Positions 36,864 through 47,980 of a DNA stretch of 64,000 bases are shown here, piece by piece. Source of the DNA: Anarhynchus alexandrinus (lineage: Eukaryota; Chordata; Aves; Charadriiformes; Charadriidae); the NCBI GenBank assembly GCA_008711295.1, contig VUYV01000227.1, forward strand, positions 1,236,535 through 1,300,534, given 5' to 3'. The position numbers and the translations under genes were made by a program. Position 1 is the first letter of the stretch; every line of letters begins with the position of its first letter. The notes under the pieces are model-generated. The model searched no databases. It had not been told where the DNA came from and saw only the letters and a program-made list of their open reading frames with translations.

Positions 36864-38696
36864 TGGATATGGGTATCCAGGTGTGCCCATTCGGGGCTTT
36901 GTGGATAAATCTATAAACCTAAACCAAACAAAAAAAAAAAGGCAGAGGCTCTGTGAATGGTCCAACATCATCCATACAATCAGATTATTAATATAGTTCC
37001 TGCAGTTTTAGCCCAAGAAGAGTACAAGTCTTCCAAACGGTGTCACACAGATGGTGTGAGGTTGGCCCAGGCCAGGGACATTCAGCAATGTCCAACAGAG
37101 CCAATGAAGGTGCCACCCCCAGTACAGATAGCTCAAAAGTTGGTCTTGGATACACGGTCCCCTAAAGACACCTGCATACATGCATACACTCATTCATACA
37201 CACACAAATGCACTTAGATTGGTGTCACACCTGGGCAATGCTCACACTCCTGTTATCTAATGCAGTGCAATTTGTTAACTAAATTTGAAAAGGATATGTT
37301 TTGTGCATATACCAAGAAACAGAATCAGATTTCAAGTCATAAATGTCAGCTATGGGGGTGGGGAAGCAGATAATATAAGTATGAGAGTCTGAATTCATTT
37401 CAGATTCAGAGAGCTGCTATTAATGTTCTTCAAGAGAGTAAAGTATTTAAGATAATGAAAAACATATTGCAAATGTTCCTAGTTCCATTTGTTTACTGCT
37501 TTCACAAACTACTCCAAAGAACTCGTTAATGGAAACTAATTGGAACAGGTTCCGGGTCCATGTCCAGTTTCTTTTATAATTGCTGAAGTCACTGAATTGG
37601 CATGAAACAGCTCCTATTTAATCTGTCTGATTAAAAAGGGCACTTTCTCTTGCTGTACTCATTGGAGTGGAAATGAATGGTTCGCTGTCATGCACCAGGC
37701 TGTTCCCTTTGTTTGATAAACCAAAGGATTAGGCAAATTTAGTCAAGGAGTCTTGAGGACTCTTCCCTCCCTCTATTCCCTTCACACCACAAGGTGAAAC
37801 ACTGTGCTGATTATGAGACCTCCTTTTAATTTTTTGATTACACAAATTAATTGGGCTGTCAGACTGGACTGCATTTATCCCAGTCAATTCTTCAGTAAAT
37901 TATTTCCACATAAGTATGTTCCTTATCTGAAAGGAAGATGCAAATTCCTTTGTCTTAAAGAAAAGCTCGATACAGAATGCAAGAGTTTCATTCATGGATA
38001 TCCCTTCTTTCACGATGAAAATGAAAAGTGTGGGGCTGGAGAGCCCTGGGCTGCTACTGTCTGACAAATGATCTAAAAGTTTACAACTGTGTGAAGTGGG
38101 AGGAAACTATTGGGTTTATTTGGCAGTGCACCAAACCAACCGTATTGGCTGCAAAAGCGGGAGGGAGCATGGAGACGTCAGGCCTGAAAAAGTTGTGAGG
38201 TTATCATCAGGGGAATTCAGAAAATCTGCAACACAGCGAACAAGCAAACTCAGTCTTGAGGTGTGCTATAAACACAAAGGCCATGCGTTGGAGAGCACGT
38301 GGGGGGAGAAAAACCTTTCCCACAAAGCTCTGCGACAGGATGCGCCAGAGATGTTATAACAAACCTATTTCTAGTACCTGTGCTCTTTTGGGATGCTCGT
38401 GGGTCTCTGAAGTCCTCTGCAGCCAACTTGTCTCTGTGTCCCCACAGCTCTGCCCTGTACCATCCTCCCACCTCCTGCACGATGTTTCCACCTTGGAAAC
38501 ACAAACCTCAAGGCTGAGGCTGCACAGCAGCTTTCAGCGCCACTCAAAACCTAGGAGAGGAACTGACAAAAGGGTCAAAATCACTGCCATTAACATGAGT
38601 GGGTAAATGCATAGCATCACATCACAGTGATCACTGCTTGTGCACATCACCTCTGAAATATGGAATAGGTGATTAGGCAGTGCTGAGAGAAAAAGC

Positions 38697-38715
38697 AGAA
38701 AGAAAGAAAGAAAAA
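38697..38715 (+). repeat. (AAAG)n repeat
   Basis: About four GAAA units, preceded by a purine-rich stretch. Confidence 0.85.
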
Positions 38716-39760
38716 GTCAACTATTTTTTCCCCTGAAGACCAAATTAAAAAGGGTGGGTAAAATTGCAAAACTGTAACAGTTCCAACCAACTTTAGGTGT
38801 CACAAAAAGAAATAACCTTTTATTTTTGTGCTTGTTTGTTTGCTTTTCCCCACCAAAGATCCACAAAAGACCTCCCTGCTGGTAAATTAATAGGTGTTTT
38901 ATTTTTTTCTAGGAAACGGACACAAAGTACATTTTCTGGAATGGAAAAGTTCCCCCTCATTTTTTCCACTTCCCAAAAAAGAAGTCAGTCATGACTTTCA
39001 TGCATAAAATCCCTAGCAATTGCAGGTCCAAGAAGCCTGGGCACTTACGGAAGCAGCTAGAAGTCCACGCAAAGCAAGCATCATGTAATTTTAAGAGGTG
39101 AATTGCATGTTGCAGAGATGTGTGACCTACCAGTTAACATGCGAGGTATGAATTAGAAAGGAGTTAATGTTATTTTTGGCAGAATGCCTTAGCCTCAGCA
39201 TGATTTGATAAAACACTTGCTCCCCTTAAAATAAAAGGCCTTATCTTAACTTTAAAGACTCAATTTACTCCAGTGTGTCAAATGTACTTAGAATATCACC
39301 TCTCCTCTTTCCAGCAGCTTATCAGTATCCCAGATGCTGAGTCCTGGAGACAAGGAGTCTGTGATATTCAAGCTGACTCGTTTCCAAATAGGACTAAAAT
39401 TCAAGCTTTCTAGGAACTGCGAGTGCTTTTGTTTCCTAGGAGAAAGAGTGACCACTAGGCTGCCGAGCTGAGCTCCTGTGACCCCAATCTAAACAGCTGT
39501 CACACTTTCCAGCAAAAAGATGCCAGAAGCAGAGAGACAGATATAGTAAAGCAACCCCGTTCTCTTTCAAACACTCATGATATTTTTCATTCCTCTGCAG
39601 CAAATTTGGTCAAAAAAATGCTCTGATGCTTTGTGTTTTGTTCTGCATTATTTGCAGAATAACTCGATTGCATACACAAATCCTGAAAATCAGGGACTGC
39701 TTCATTAGATGTGTTTGGCTACAGTTACCCAGCCTTCCTTCCCTTGGGAAGCCATCTCAA

Positions 39761-39780
39761 GCGTGATCATGCGTGATCAT
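39761..39780 (+). repeat. 10-bp tandem duplication
   Basis: GCGTGATCAT is present twice in succession. Each copy contains a TGATCA palindrome and a CpG. Confidence 0.95.
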
Positions 39781-41949
39781 CGGTTTTTTGTGTAAATGCA
39801 TCTTCCATGACTTCAGCCAATCACAATATATTTGTAGGGTTGGACTAAAAAGAGAGTACCTTATCTCTTATACTCTCCCCAAAAATGGCTTTTCCCCTTG
39901 CCCTAAAAGTATGAACAGAATCTAGACCGTAACCAGTATTCCCGTTCAATATTTGGAGGTACCAATTCTGCAATGCATCATCTGCTAGTGAGATTCTTTG
40001 TGAGCGCGCCGTTAAGTTTTCTATCCCTGTCCTTGTTTCTCCCCATCCTGCCAAATTCTCTCATGAACACTTCTTCATCTATTTGTGCTCTTTGGACCCT
40101 TAAGGAAATAGGGCCATGATGAAGGTCAAGCCTAGTATTTCCAGCTGGGCGTTTGTAGGTACCTCAGGGAAGCTGCAGCTCTTCCTCACATGAGATGGAA
40201 GAGCTACAGTTTTTAGATGGTTTGGAAACTTCTGTTCCAAATCAGGCAAAAGAAGGAAATGCTCATAGTTCTTAAACCCCCCAAAAGAAACCATACATTG
40301 ATGCAATCACAAGCCAAACTTTGCAACATTAGCAACAAGCTGTGATATGTATAAAGTGCACTGGTGCTGTCATATTCCTTAGTTGCAGAAGGGACTTTTT
40401 CTAATAGGGCCCTCTGCACACCCTCGAGGGCAATAAAGTTGAGTGATTTTTTGATAATAAGCCAGTGGGCTGCGGTTGTGTTGCGCCGAATCTCTCTTGC
40501 ATTTTTTCATCTGTTCTTAGGGCAAATTTAACTCTTAGACCTTCTGTAACTGTACCGAAATCAATTGGACCGCCTGATGAGCAATTCAGAGCTGAATTCA
40601 AACCTCTGAGACACCAGTGATCCCTAACTAATTAACCTACATTCTTGTGCACTGACAATTTGCCAAGGTATAGTCTGTACTGAAGATCCAAATCCATCAA
40701 CATTTATGAAGTTTTCTATTTCTTGGATAAAACTGTATTCTCTGGTGCAAGCCTTCTCCTAAAATCAGTGCTGAAGTGAACCGGTGTCCACCACTGAAAA
40801 GCAAGCGTTTGCCCCGTGAAGCATCCCATGGCAGAATGACAGCTGCCAAAGCAGTTAATAAACAGAACAATTGAGGCTTTATTTTCCTTTCCGGGGCTCA
40901 TAATATTTCATAATGGCAACTCTGAGAAGATTGCTAATCTGAAAATAACACTTAATGCGTAGCAGGAGGGGTTCTGTGTTCACGGCATTGCAATGCTTTA
41001 CAGCTTGAACAGCTTTGACCCCGACCACTCCTAAAAACTTGTTATAAACTTTGACAGCAGACCTGCAGACCTGCCTTATCTCTGCAGCTGCTCCGTATTT
41101 AACAATAAGGCAGAGAAGAGTAATATATATCCCAGAACCACCGGTTTAACACTGACCATGCCACCAGCAAAACCAGTGAAACCCCATGAGAAACCACAAC
41201 GATTCGAGGAAGGATCACTGAGAGCATCAAAGGCAATACTGCTGCAGGAAGCATTTTCACAGGCAAAACCTGATTCTGAAAAAGGATCCCCTTCTCACCC
41301 TCATGGACTGAAATAAATTTGTATAGGTGTTTAAAAGGTAGAAGAAGGGAAAGGGAAACAGCACTTCCAAAATGATAAAGTTCGACATTTATCACAACAC
41401 ATAGTATGAGGCAACAGGCACTTTCTTAGTAAAACGGTTTTCAGTGGCTGCTCTTTTGAAATGGTGTAAAAAAAATAGCTGTAAAACACTATTTTTTTTA
41501 TAATATTGATAATTCTTCTTCATATGAATACCTCACTTCTTTTAAAGTGCTGCGTTCTTGGTCTTCAACAAGAAAAACACTTCTGAGTACTACTGACATC
41601 AACCCGTTGAGCAATTCCCTTCAACAGGAGCCCATTTCCAGTTTCCAGCATTCATATTCAGATCCATTACTCATTTTTTTCAGTTTTGACTCTGCTGTTC
41701 AAAACAGAATTATTATATTTTAATTGACAGAAATGAGGATACCATTTGCAGCTGTTAAATATTCTGTAAGTGCTCAGCATGCAAATTGAACACCAGTAAC
41801 CTATGTTCTCGATCTATTTAATCTCTCAAGTTGTCTTTGGGTGTGAACAATGAAAAATGATTCCACTCTTCCTATTCAGCAACTTTGAACAAAATTCCAT
41901 CATCTGGAAATTCAAAAATTTTAAAAATTTAAGAAATTTAATAAATTTA

Positions 41950-42214
41950 GGACAAGAGGAAATGGCCTCAAGTTGTGCCAGGGGAGGTTTAGATTGGATA
42001 TTAGGAAAAATTTCTACACCAAAAGGGTTGTCGAGGATTGGAACAGGCTGTCCAGGGAAGTGATGGAGTCACCATCCCTGGAGGAATTTAAAAGATGGGT
42101 AGACGTGGCGCTTAGGGACACGGTTTACTGGTGGTTTTGGCAGTGTTAGGTTAATGGTTGGACTCAATGATCTTAAAGGTCCCTTCCTACCTAGATGAGT
42201 CTATGATTCTATGA
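41950..42214 (+). mobile_element. CR1 LINE, 5'-truncated, older subfamily
   Basis: It starts at 'ggacaagaggaaatggcctc' and continues 'gaggtttagattggatatta', 'ttggaacaggctgtccaggg', 'ggagtcaccatccctggagg', 'ttaatggttggactcaatga'. It ends with 'ctatgattctatga', the CR1 3' tail. The middle (cgcttagggacacggtttac...) differs from the copies at 42.7 and 57.3 kb, so this is a different subfamily. It is truncated at its 5' end, as most CR1 copies are. A short AAATTT word occurs on both sides, but no convincing target duplication is present. Confidence 0.92.
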
Positions 42215-42357
42215 AATTTGTATCAATTTTTTTCTTTAACTTCATTTTTTATTTTCCTCATAAATAACAATTTACTGAAAGTTGTCCCAGTTCTCAGCTG
42301 TGACTTCTTATTGATTTAATTGTTAGGTGAGAAAAAAAAGCCATTCTGATTTAAATT

Positions 42358-42400
42358 CTGATTTGACATGTCTCCTCTGTCAAACCTCATGTCAAATCAG
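42358..42400. repeat. Perfect 13-bp inverted repeat
   Basis: CTGATTTGACATG at 42358-42370 and its exact complement CATGTCAAATCAG at 42388-42400, with a 17-base spacer. It can form a hairpin. It is immediately upstream of a T run, but nothing suggests bacterial-type termination in this eukaryotic context. Confidence 0.9.
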
Positions 42401-42410
42401 TCTAAAAATC

Positions 42411-42428
42411 TTTTTTTTTTTTTTTTTT
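42411..42428 (+). repeat. Poly-T tract
   Basis: Eighteen consecutive T bases. Confidence 0.95.
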
Positions 42429-42697
42429 CCCTGAGGAAAGCTATGAACAGTGAGAACAGAGGAAATATGAATAGTTATTCCAATTCAATTGTAATGCTAT
42501 GGTTCAGAGCTTTTCCAGCTGTTCTCGTCTAGACTTTACAATGGGTGAGAGTAGACAACAAAGGAATGCCATTTTTGTTTAAAAATATCATTTTTAAACT
42601 GATAACTGCTTCAGCAAGGCCTGAAGCTTTGCAGTTTTAGACCTCAATTTGCACAACTAAAAGCAGTCTGAATTTTGGTGCTATCTGAAAACAATAG

Positions 42698-42928
42698 TTT
42701 AAAGATTGAACATTAGGAAGAAGTTTTTCACTTTGAGGGTGGTGAGGCACTGGAACAGGTTGCCCAGAGAGGTTGTTGAGTCCCCATCCCTGGAGGTGTT
42801 CAAGGCCAGGCTGGACGTGGCCTTGGGCAACCTGGTCTAGTGGGAGGTGTCCCTGCCTATGGCAGGGGGGTTGGAACTCGATGATCTTCAAGGTCCTTTC
42901 CAACCTAAACCATTCTATGATTCTATGA
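42698..42928 (+). mobile_element. Young CR1 LINE, 5'-truncated
   Basis: It contains the complete conserved 3' region. It begins near 'gattgaacattaggaagaag', passes 'ggcactggaacaggttgccc', 'ccccatccctggaggtgttc' and 'aaggccaggctggacgtgg', then 'aaggtcctttccaacctaaa', and ends in 'cattctatgattctatga'. It differs from the copy at 57.3 kb at only about 7-8 of some 228 positions by eye, so both come from a recently active subfamily. The minus-strand 88-codon frame at 42637-42903 is antisense to the LINE and is not a gene. Confidence 0.96.
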
Positions 42929-44080
42929 AAGTGGTTTCATCATCTCTTATCGTTGCATTGATAAACAATAAAAAGTTTTTTGGTATCGTTGATTTACATT
43001 GATCTCACATGCCTAACCTTGAACAGATCTAACTGTTTAATAGTTTATTAGTGCATCTTTATCCCAGGTTTTCTGATGCAACAGTCCCACTAATGCCAAA
43101 TATAACCATTTAAAATTTTTATACAAATTCCACTGTGAATTAACATGTTTTTCCCCCAGATTTGAAAAGGGGGAGCTGAGAGAAGAAAAAGAAAACAAAC
43201 ACTAATAATCAGAAGACTGTTAATACAGTTTTACAAGAGTATTAAATTCAAATAAAATATTTACAGAGGATAAGCAATGCTTTTGGTACACTACGCAATT
43301 TACATGACAAGTAGAAGCAACTAATCTTCCACACATTCTGGTTTATAATAGCGAAGCATGCACACAGCAATGGAAGGGAACAGAGTTTTCATTATGAAAC
43401 TTAAATTTAAAACTGAAATTTAAAAATAAATGTGTGAATATAAATGATCTATTCGTATCCAAGCTCCAGTAGATCTAAAATGAAAGCCAAAAAGCAAGAT
43501 GGTGTTGAACAATATTGCCTTCAAGAGCTGATTTATGTTGGGTTTTGGTACTAGAGTTATTCCCAGCGTATGAGTCCTGCATAACAAACAGCAACAACAA
43601 TCTCAACCTAACAACAATGAAGATTTCTGCTTACTTAAATGGCTACTTACTTAATTTTCTTTTTAACAGTGTTGCTGATACCAATTAAACACAAGTGCAC
43701 ATTAACTGCTATATAGATGCTATTAGTTTTTCTTTTCCAGTTGGTAGCTCAAGACAAATAGCCAGGCGGCTGTTGTAAAGATTACTGTGTGAGTACATGA
43801 TTTTTCAGCCCGCTGACAATTTGGAGCAAGTGAGAATAAAATTATTTCAGTTGGCATAAACATATGGTAAATTGATATACATATTTTTACCAAACACCAA
43901 ATTTGAAAAGAAAGCATCTCACAAATACCAATATGTTTTTGAATGAACACAACTTCTGTTTGACCTGAGAAATGTTGATTTTAAGCAATCCTCAAGTTAG
44001 GGGGTGGGGGGGGAAAGAAAAACTCTGAAAAAATAGACTTTCTAGAACGAAAGGAACACCATTTCAAGTACAAAGATAGA
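42929..44080. other. Unique AT-rich DNA, no gene seen
   Basis: No repeat family or gene was recognised. There is a short G-rich run (ggggtggggggg) near 44000. Confidence 0.6.
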
Positions 44081-44120
44081 GATGCCCAAGCAATGATGCA
44101 AATGCCCAAGCAATGATGCA
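44081..44120 (+). repeat. 20-bp tandem duplication
   Basis: GATGCCCAAGCAATGATGCA at 44081-44100 is followed at once by a copy differing only in the first base (44101-44120). It lies next to the CR1-tail inverted repeat, so the two rearrangements may be related. Confidence 0.95.
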
Positions 44121-44126
44121 ATGTTG

Positions 44127-44219
44127 CAAAGCATTCTATGATTCTGTGATTTCATTGGTGTAAATTCAAGAGAAATAGAAATTTACACCAATAAAATCCC
44201 AGAATCATAGAGTGCTTTG
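44127..44219. repeat. 40-bp inverted repeat containing CR1 tail sequence
   Basis: The left arm (44127-44166) and right arm (44180-44219) are complementary at about 37 of 40 positions, with a 13-base spacer. Each arm contains a CR1-type tail (attctatgattctgtgat on the left, atcccagaatcatagag on the right) joined to 'cattggtgtaaatt' or its complement. The right arm continues into a genuine minus-strand CR1 end. The left arm does not continue into CR1 body. This suggests the left arm was copied from the right one in inverted form, or that two tails met tail-to-tail. Confidence 0.9.
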
Positions 44220-44292
44220 ATTTGGAAGGGACTTTTAGAGATCATCTAGCCCAACCCCCCTCACTATTGACAGGGACATCTTTCGCTAGATC
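44200..44292 (-). mobile_element. CR1 LINE 3'-end fragment
   Basis: 'agaatcatagagtgctttga', then 'ttggaagggacttttagaga', 'tcatctagcccaacccccct', 'gacagggacatctttc'. This is the antisense CR1 3' end; the fragment stops after about 90 bases. It overlaps the right arm of the inverted repeat. Confidence 0.85.
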
Positions 44293-44449
44293 ATATAAAA
44301 TCATAATAAAATTAACAGGAAATTCAAAATATTTCAAAAATCCCCAAAGCCTTATTTTTCAATGAAATTTCACAGCACAGTATATCTCTAGCTCCAGCTA
44401 CAAGCACACGTGTACACTAAGTGATTGCACAGAACGCACATATTTTTAT

Positions 44450-44502
44450 GCATGTATGTATACACACATATATTTTATATGTATTTATACATATATATTT
44501 AA
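44450..44502. repeat. TATG/TATA-rich low-complexity tract
   Basis: Alternating TATG, CACA and TATA words without a strict period. Confidence 0.75.
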
Positions 44503-45117
44503 CACCTTTATACTCTAAGTTTCTGTTATGTTATAAATGTTACACAATCTATGTTCCTGCATCCAAACCTGTTCCTTTTAGTTTGCCTTGCCTGAGCGAA
44601 GAGAGCAGCCAGCCTGGCTTCCACTGCTGCTTCTACAAAGCAAGGGGCCAGAACCCCACAGTTAAGAACGTCTTCTCTGCCAAGTTAATTCTCTCTACTC
44701 AATGGGATTATCCCAAGCAATTTCCCTTTTGAGTGTTTATGCAATAGGGCAGGGTAATTGTACTGTTGATGATACAGTGTAAAGTTTGAATATTTTCTTT
44801 AGTCGATCCAGATTCAAACTGCTGGAAGCTGCCCAGGGTCTCAGCAGGTTCACTGCTTTGCTATTGTTTAAGCCTACAGTCATCTTACTGAAAGGCTGCT
44901 CTTGTACGGCGTTGACCCAGCTGCATCTGAACATCTTCACAATCACAGTGTGAGCCTCTAACATTTGAGCTAACAACCACTATCTAAATATGGCCTTGGC
45001 TCAAAAGACAGCCCGAAGTGGACAACACTGACATTTTTCTTATGTTATATAGGAAGTTAGCTTTTCTTTCATTTGGGCCAGCTTACAGAAAGTCTCCTAG
45101 CCTTGATTTAAACTTAC

Positions 45118-45130
45118 CTCCCTTGCATAT
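45118..45130 (-). other. 13-nt splice-bounded segment, candidate microexon
   Basis: On the minus strand a strong acceptor-like 'tttttatcatcttctgcag' is followed by 13 nt (ATATGCAAGGGAG) and then a perfect donor GAG|GTAAGT (plus 45112-45117). Both sites match consensus well, and a segment this short between two good sites is uncommon by chance. Thirteen is not a multiple of three, so inclusion would shift a reading frame. No flanking exons are visible in the window. Confidence 0.2.
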
Positions 45131-46364
45131 CTGCAGAAGATGATAAAAATCACTTTTTGCCTATTTCAGGCAATGTTTTCCATTTGTTTATTTAATTTCT
45201 AAGTACCAAAGCTTCTAGATCTTTAATAAACATTTCCAATCTGAACTCTTTACCAGTGTGGCTATCAAAGCTGGTCAGAAAGGGAGCTTTATAGCTTTAT
45301 AGTCTCTCACTTCAATGTTTTCCCGTTCCACTCTATGGAAAAGTAAGAGTTTTTATGAGAAAATAATGCAACATTAAAATTTTCTCTTTTTTTTTTTTGG
45401 TCTGAAAAATCATTTGTCATAGAAAAAGACATTTGCCTTAGCCAGAACTGGCTATCCTTTCCCAAGTACGTATTATTAAAGTTTTGTGCACTAAACTCTA
45501 CAAAGTTCTGCGAATAACAAAATCCTACTGGGAAGACTCTGCTCCAGAACGTCCCGAGCACCATCAAACCAGCACATTTTCCAATCCGTCTGTAGTCAGG
45601 CGTACTCTCCCACAGTACGAGTTGTCCTTTATGGAGATGAAGTTACAGTGAACACTTTATTGAAAGGACTTTTTTTTTCCCCAGTACATATATAAGTGCT
45701 TAACGTTTGCTGCCAATTAAAATACTAAACAACAGCATAAACTATATGGATTAGAAAAGGGTATAATTGCCCTTTTTAGTCATATAAATGAGTGGTTGTC
45801 TTGCTACAGGGAAGAGATAAACTAGCTGGGAAGAGGGAAACTAGACTGGAATTCATTTTCACCTCCCATGGTGAAATCTTTTATTGTTGTTTTTCTGTGC
45901 TACGGTGGTGGAATACAAAGCCTAAGTCACAACAAAGCAATAACGCCGCATTGATGTGTTCCCAGAATTGAAGCCGTAGGCAAGCGACACTACTTACTGC
46001 CGGGCCCCAATTCAAGTCTCCTTACAGCCCTCTGGGCATTGCCAGACTAAATAGCTTTGAAAAGGGGAACAGCACATTAGCAGCCCCTCTGAGACAATCT
46101 GAGTAGAGTTACTGCATAAAAACCCCGGTTTAAATTATGTTAATAGAGCTGCAAGCTGCAAAGAAATTATTTATCAGAACTAGTGCAAGACCCTAGAGTT
46201 TATGCATTTTTTACATCAGACTTCCATTCCCTCGCTGCAGTCCCGGGTCTCTCCAACAAACCTCTATGTGCCACCAGCAAAGGGGAATCTGTCATTTATA
46301 TCATCTGTGCTTTGACCAGATGTGGTCTTTAATGCCATTCATTTGGGGCTTCTCTGAGTCTCTT

Positions 46365-46410
46365 CCCCAGAGTGCATCAAAACACTCTTTGTCCCCCAGA
46401 GTGCATCAAA
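46365..46410 (+). repeat. 17-bp direct repeat
   Basis: CCCCAGAGTGCATCAAA occurs at 46365-46381 and 46394-46410 (period 29). A local tandem duplication. Confidence 0.9.
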
Positions 46411-47082
46411 GTGCTCAGTGCAACCCCAGCATGGCCGTGACGTTGTGTGAATGGTGTGTGGCAGATGGCACAGACCACATCTGTCCTCACAGCTGGAAGA
46501 TACAAGGTAAAGGGCTTCAAAGGAATTGCTGTAGTTGCCTAAATGGGTGTCATGTAAATTGGGAAAATAATTCTTAAATATTTGGGAACAAGGACTACCT
46601 TTTTATTGCATGTTAATAGTTAAGAACTTGACCTTGGAGCACCAACTGCAGTATGAAATGACAACTAGCCAAGCCCAGGCTTCTCCCAGTGAGTGTGTAT
46701 GTATCGGCAGCCTTCATGGATCAGAGAAACAAATGAACAAAACCGGAAACAGAGTGGGGAGGGGGAAAGATATGTATAATGTACCCAAAGTGACCTCAAA
46801 AAGGTTAATTGGTTTGGTTCTGGGACAAGTATGTACCAGTCTCACTGATTATGAGAATGTTCACCAGAGGATGCTTCTGCTGGCAACAACCTATCTTTAA
46901 GGAAAGAAAATTAGATTGTCTCCAGCCCCAATTTCATCCTCTCTGATTTCACAGTGCGCTCAGCTGCTTGAAGGAGGGAGAATTGCTCAACAGAATGCCA
47001 TCTGAGATGACTGAATGGCATTGCTACAATGGGAAGAGGTTTGCATTCAAAATCTCATCAAGAGAGACGCCGCTGCGAGGCA

Positions 47083-47150
47083 GGACCTGATTCCTGTCTC
47101 ACTAACACCAGCTCAAATCAGCAGGAAGCCAATGAAGTCAATAGACTATC
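47083..47150. repeat. Possible ancient amniote fold-back repeat
   Basis: 'gacctgattcctgtctcact', 'aacaccagctcaaatcag' and 'ccaatgaagtcaatagac' follow the order of an old palindromic amniote repeat (gatcctgatctcact..., acaccagtgtaaatc..., cactgaagtcaatggag). Partial and decayed. Confidence 0.45.
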
Positions 47151-47878
47151 ATAAGCAATGGGGTTAGACCCACATTAAATGTATGGGAAAATCAGTGGGA
47201 AGGGATAACGGCTCAACATATCTGTATATACATTTAAACTCACAATTCACGAAAATACCAAGCATGAGAAAAATCAAAAGTAATCTTGGATTATAAATGG
47301 GTCCATTTAGTTTTGACATTAAAAGGTGGGTGCCATCTTCCTGGCTTTTAGGTCTCTAATCATTTCATTCTGCTTTTCCATAATTCATAGCTTTTCACAG
47401 TTTATTGAATCCTTCAAGACTACTCACCCTTTCTTTTTCATCTTTTTATTTTAGTTCTAAAATTTGTGTGTGCGTACATGCTTAGGAAGAAATGTAAAAG
47501 AGCTACTTAGCATTTGAAGGAGTGCTGCAAACAGTTATTTCAAGCCTTTTGTTCTAAAATAAAATAAAAAGCCAAGGGAGGTGATTTTTCAAATTTGTTT
47601 CAGAAGAGTTTTTATCGCTCAGGTTTAAGAGATTTTTCCCCTGGCATAAGCCATCATCAATCTATGGTGCTGCTCTAATTTACACCACCTGAGGATTGAA
47701 AGTGACATAAAGTGAGCAACTAAAAAGAAAGAGACCACACGTGACTAACATCTGTCACATCGCTTAATATACTGTTGCTCAAGGAATGAGGTGACAAGAA
47801 TTGGTGTAGTGCCAAAAAACAGAGCAGGAGAAAAGCTTCAACTTCATAACTTACTGCAAGTTTTCATTACTCCTACAG
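47151..47878. other. Unique DNA holding a further fold-back fragment
   Basis: No gene. At 47640-47705, 'tctaatttacaccacctgag' followed by 'gattgaaag' resembles the end of the fold-back repeat described at 47083. The remainder is AT-rich unique sequence. Confidence 0.5.
47640..47705. repeat. Possible ancient amniote fold-back repeat (second part)
   Basis: 'ctatggtgctgctctaattt', 'acaccacctgaggatt' resembles the 'gagctactccgatttacaccagctgaggatctggccc' end of the same old palindromic repeat. It is about 500 bases from the other copy, so it is probably an independent insertion. Confidence 0.4.
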
Positions 47879-47980
47879 TTACTTTAAAAATGCAGCAAAT
47901 GGAAATACAGAAATACCCGTTAATACTAACAGAAAATGGTTGGACTGTTGTATCATATCTTTAAAGACGAGCTGCTACAG
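47879..47980 (+). other. 102-nt splice-bounded open segment, candidate exon
   Basis: Preceded by 'ttttcattactcctacag' (acceptor-like) and followed by CTACAG|GTGAGT (a strong donor). The length is 102 nt, a multiple of three. One frame is open throughout (phase 1, 33 codons, ending ...KTSCY). The peptide is not recognised. Chance is a real alternative, since one open frame in 102 nt is not rare and no neighbouring exon was found. Confidence 0.22.

Larger units (their letters stand above)
32651..41949. other. Unique DNA, no gene seen
   Basis: Nine kilobases with only simple repeats: AAC/AAT and poly-A at 33259-33292, ATT at 34702-34720, AAAC at 36195-36213, and AAAG at 38697-38715. Overlapping frames of 72-116 codons at 38096-38606 lie in a slightly GC-richer patch but overlap on both strands and show no domain. 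The 147-codon frame at 34462-34905 runs through the ATT repeat (a run of Tyr) and is unconvincing. Confidence 0.5.
42215..42697. other. Spacer between two CR1 insertions
   Basis: About 480 bases of AT-rich unique DNA holding a perfect 13-bp inverted repeat (42358-42400) and an 18-T run (42411-42428). No gene. Confidence 0.7.
44293..47082. other. Unique DNA, no gene seen
   Basis: Contains a TA/TG-rich tract (44450-44500) and a 17-base direct repeat (46365-46410). The stretch at 45900-46250 is unusually rich in short AT words between moderately GC-rich blocks and is free of repeats; it is a candidate conserved non-coding element, not verifiable here. Confidence 0.5.
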
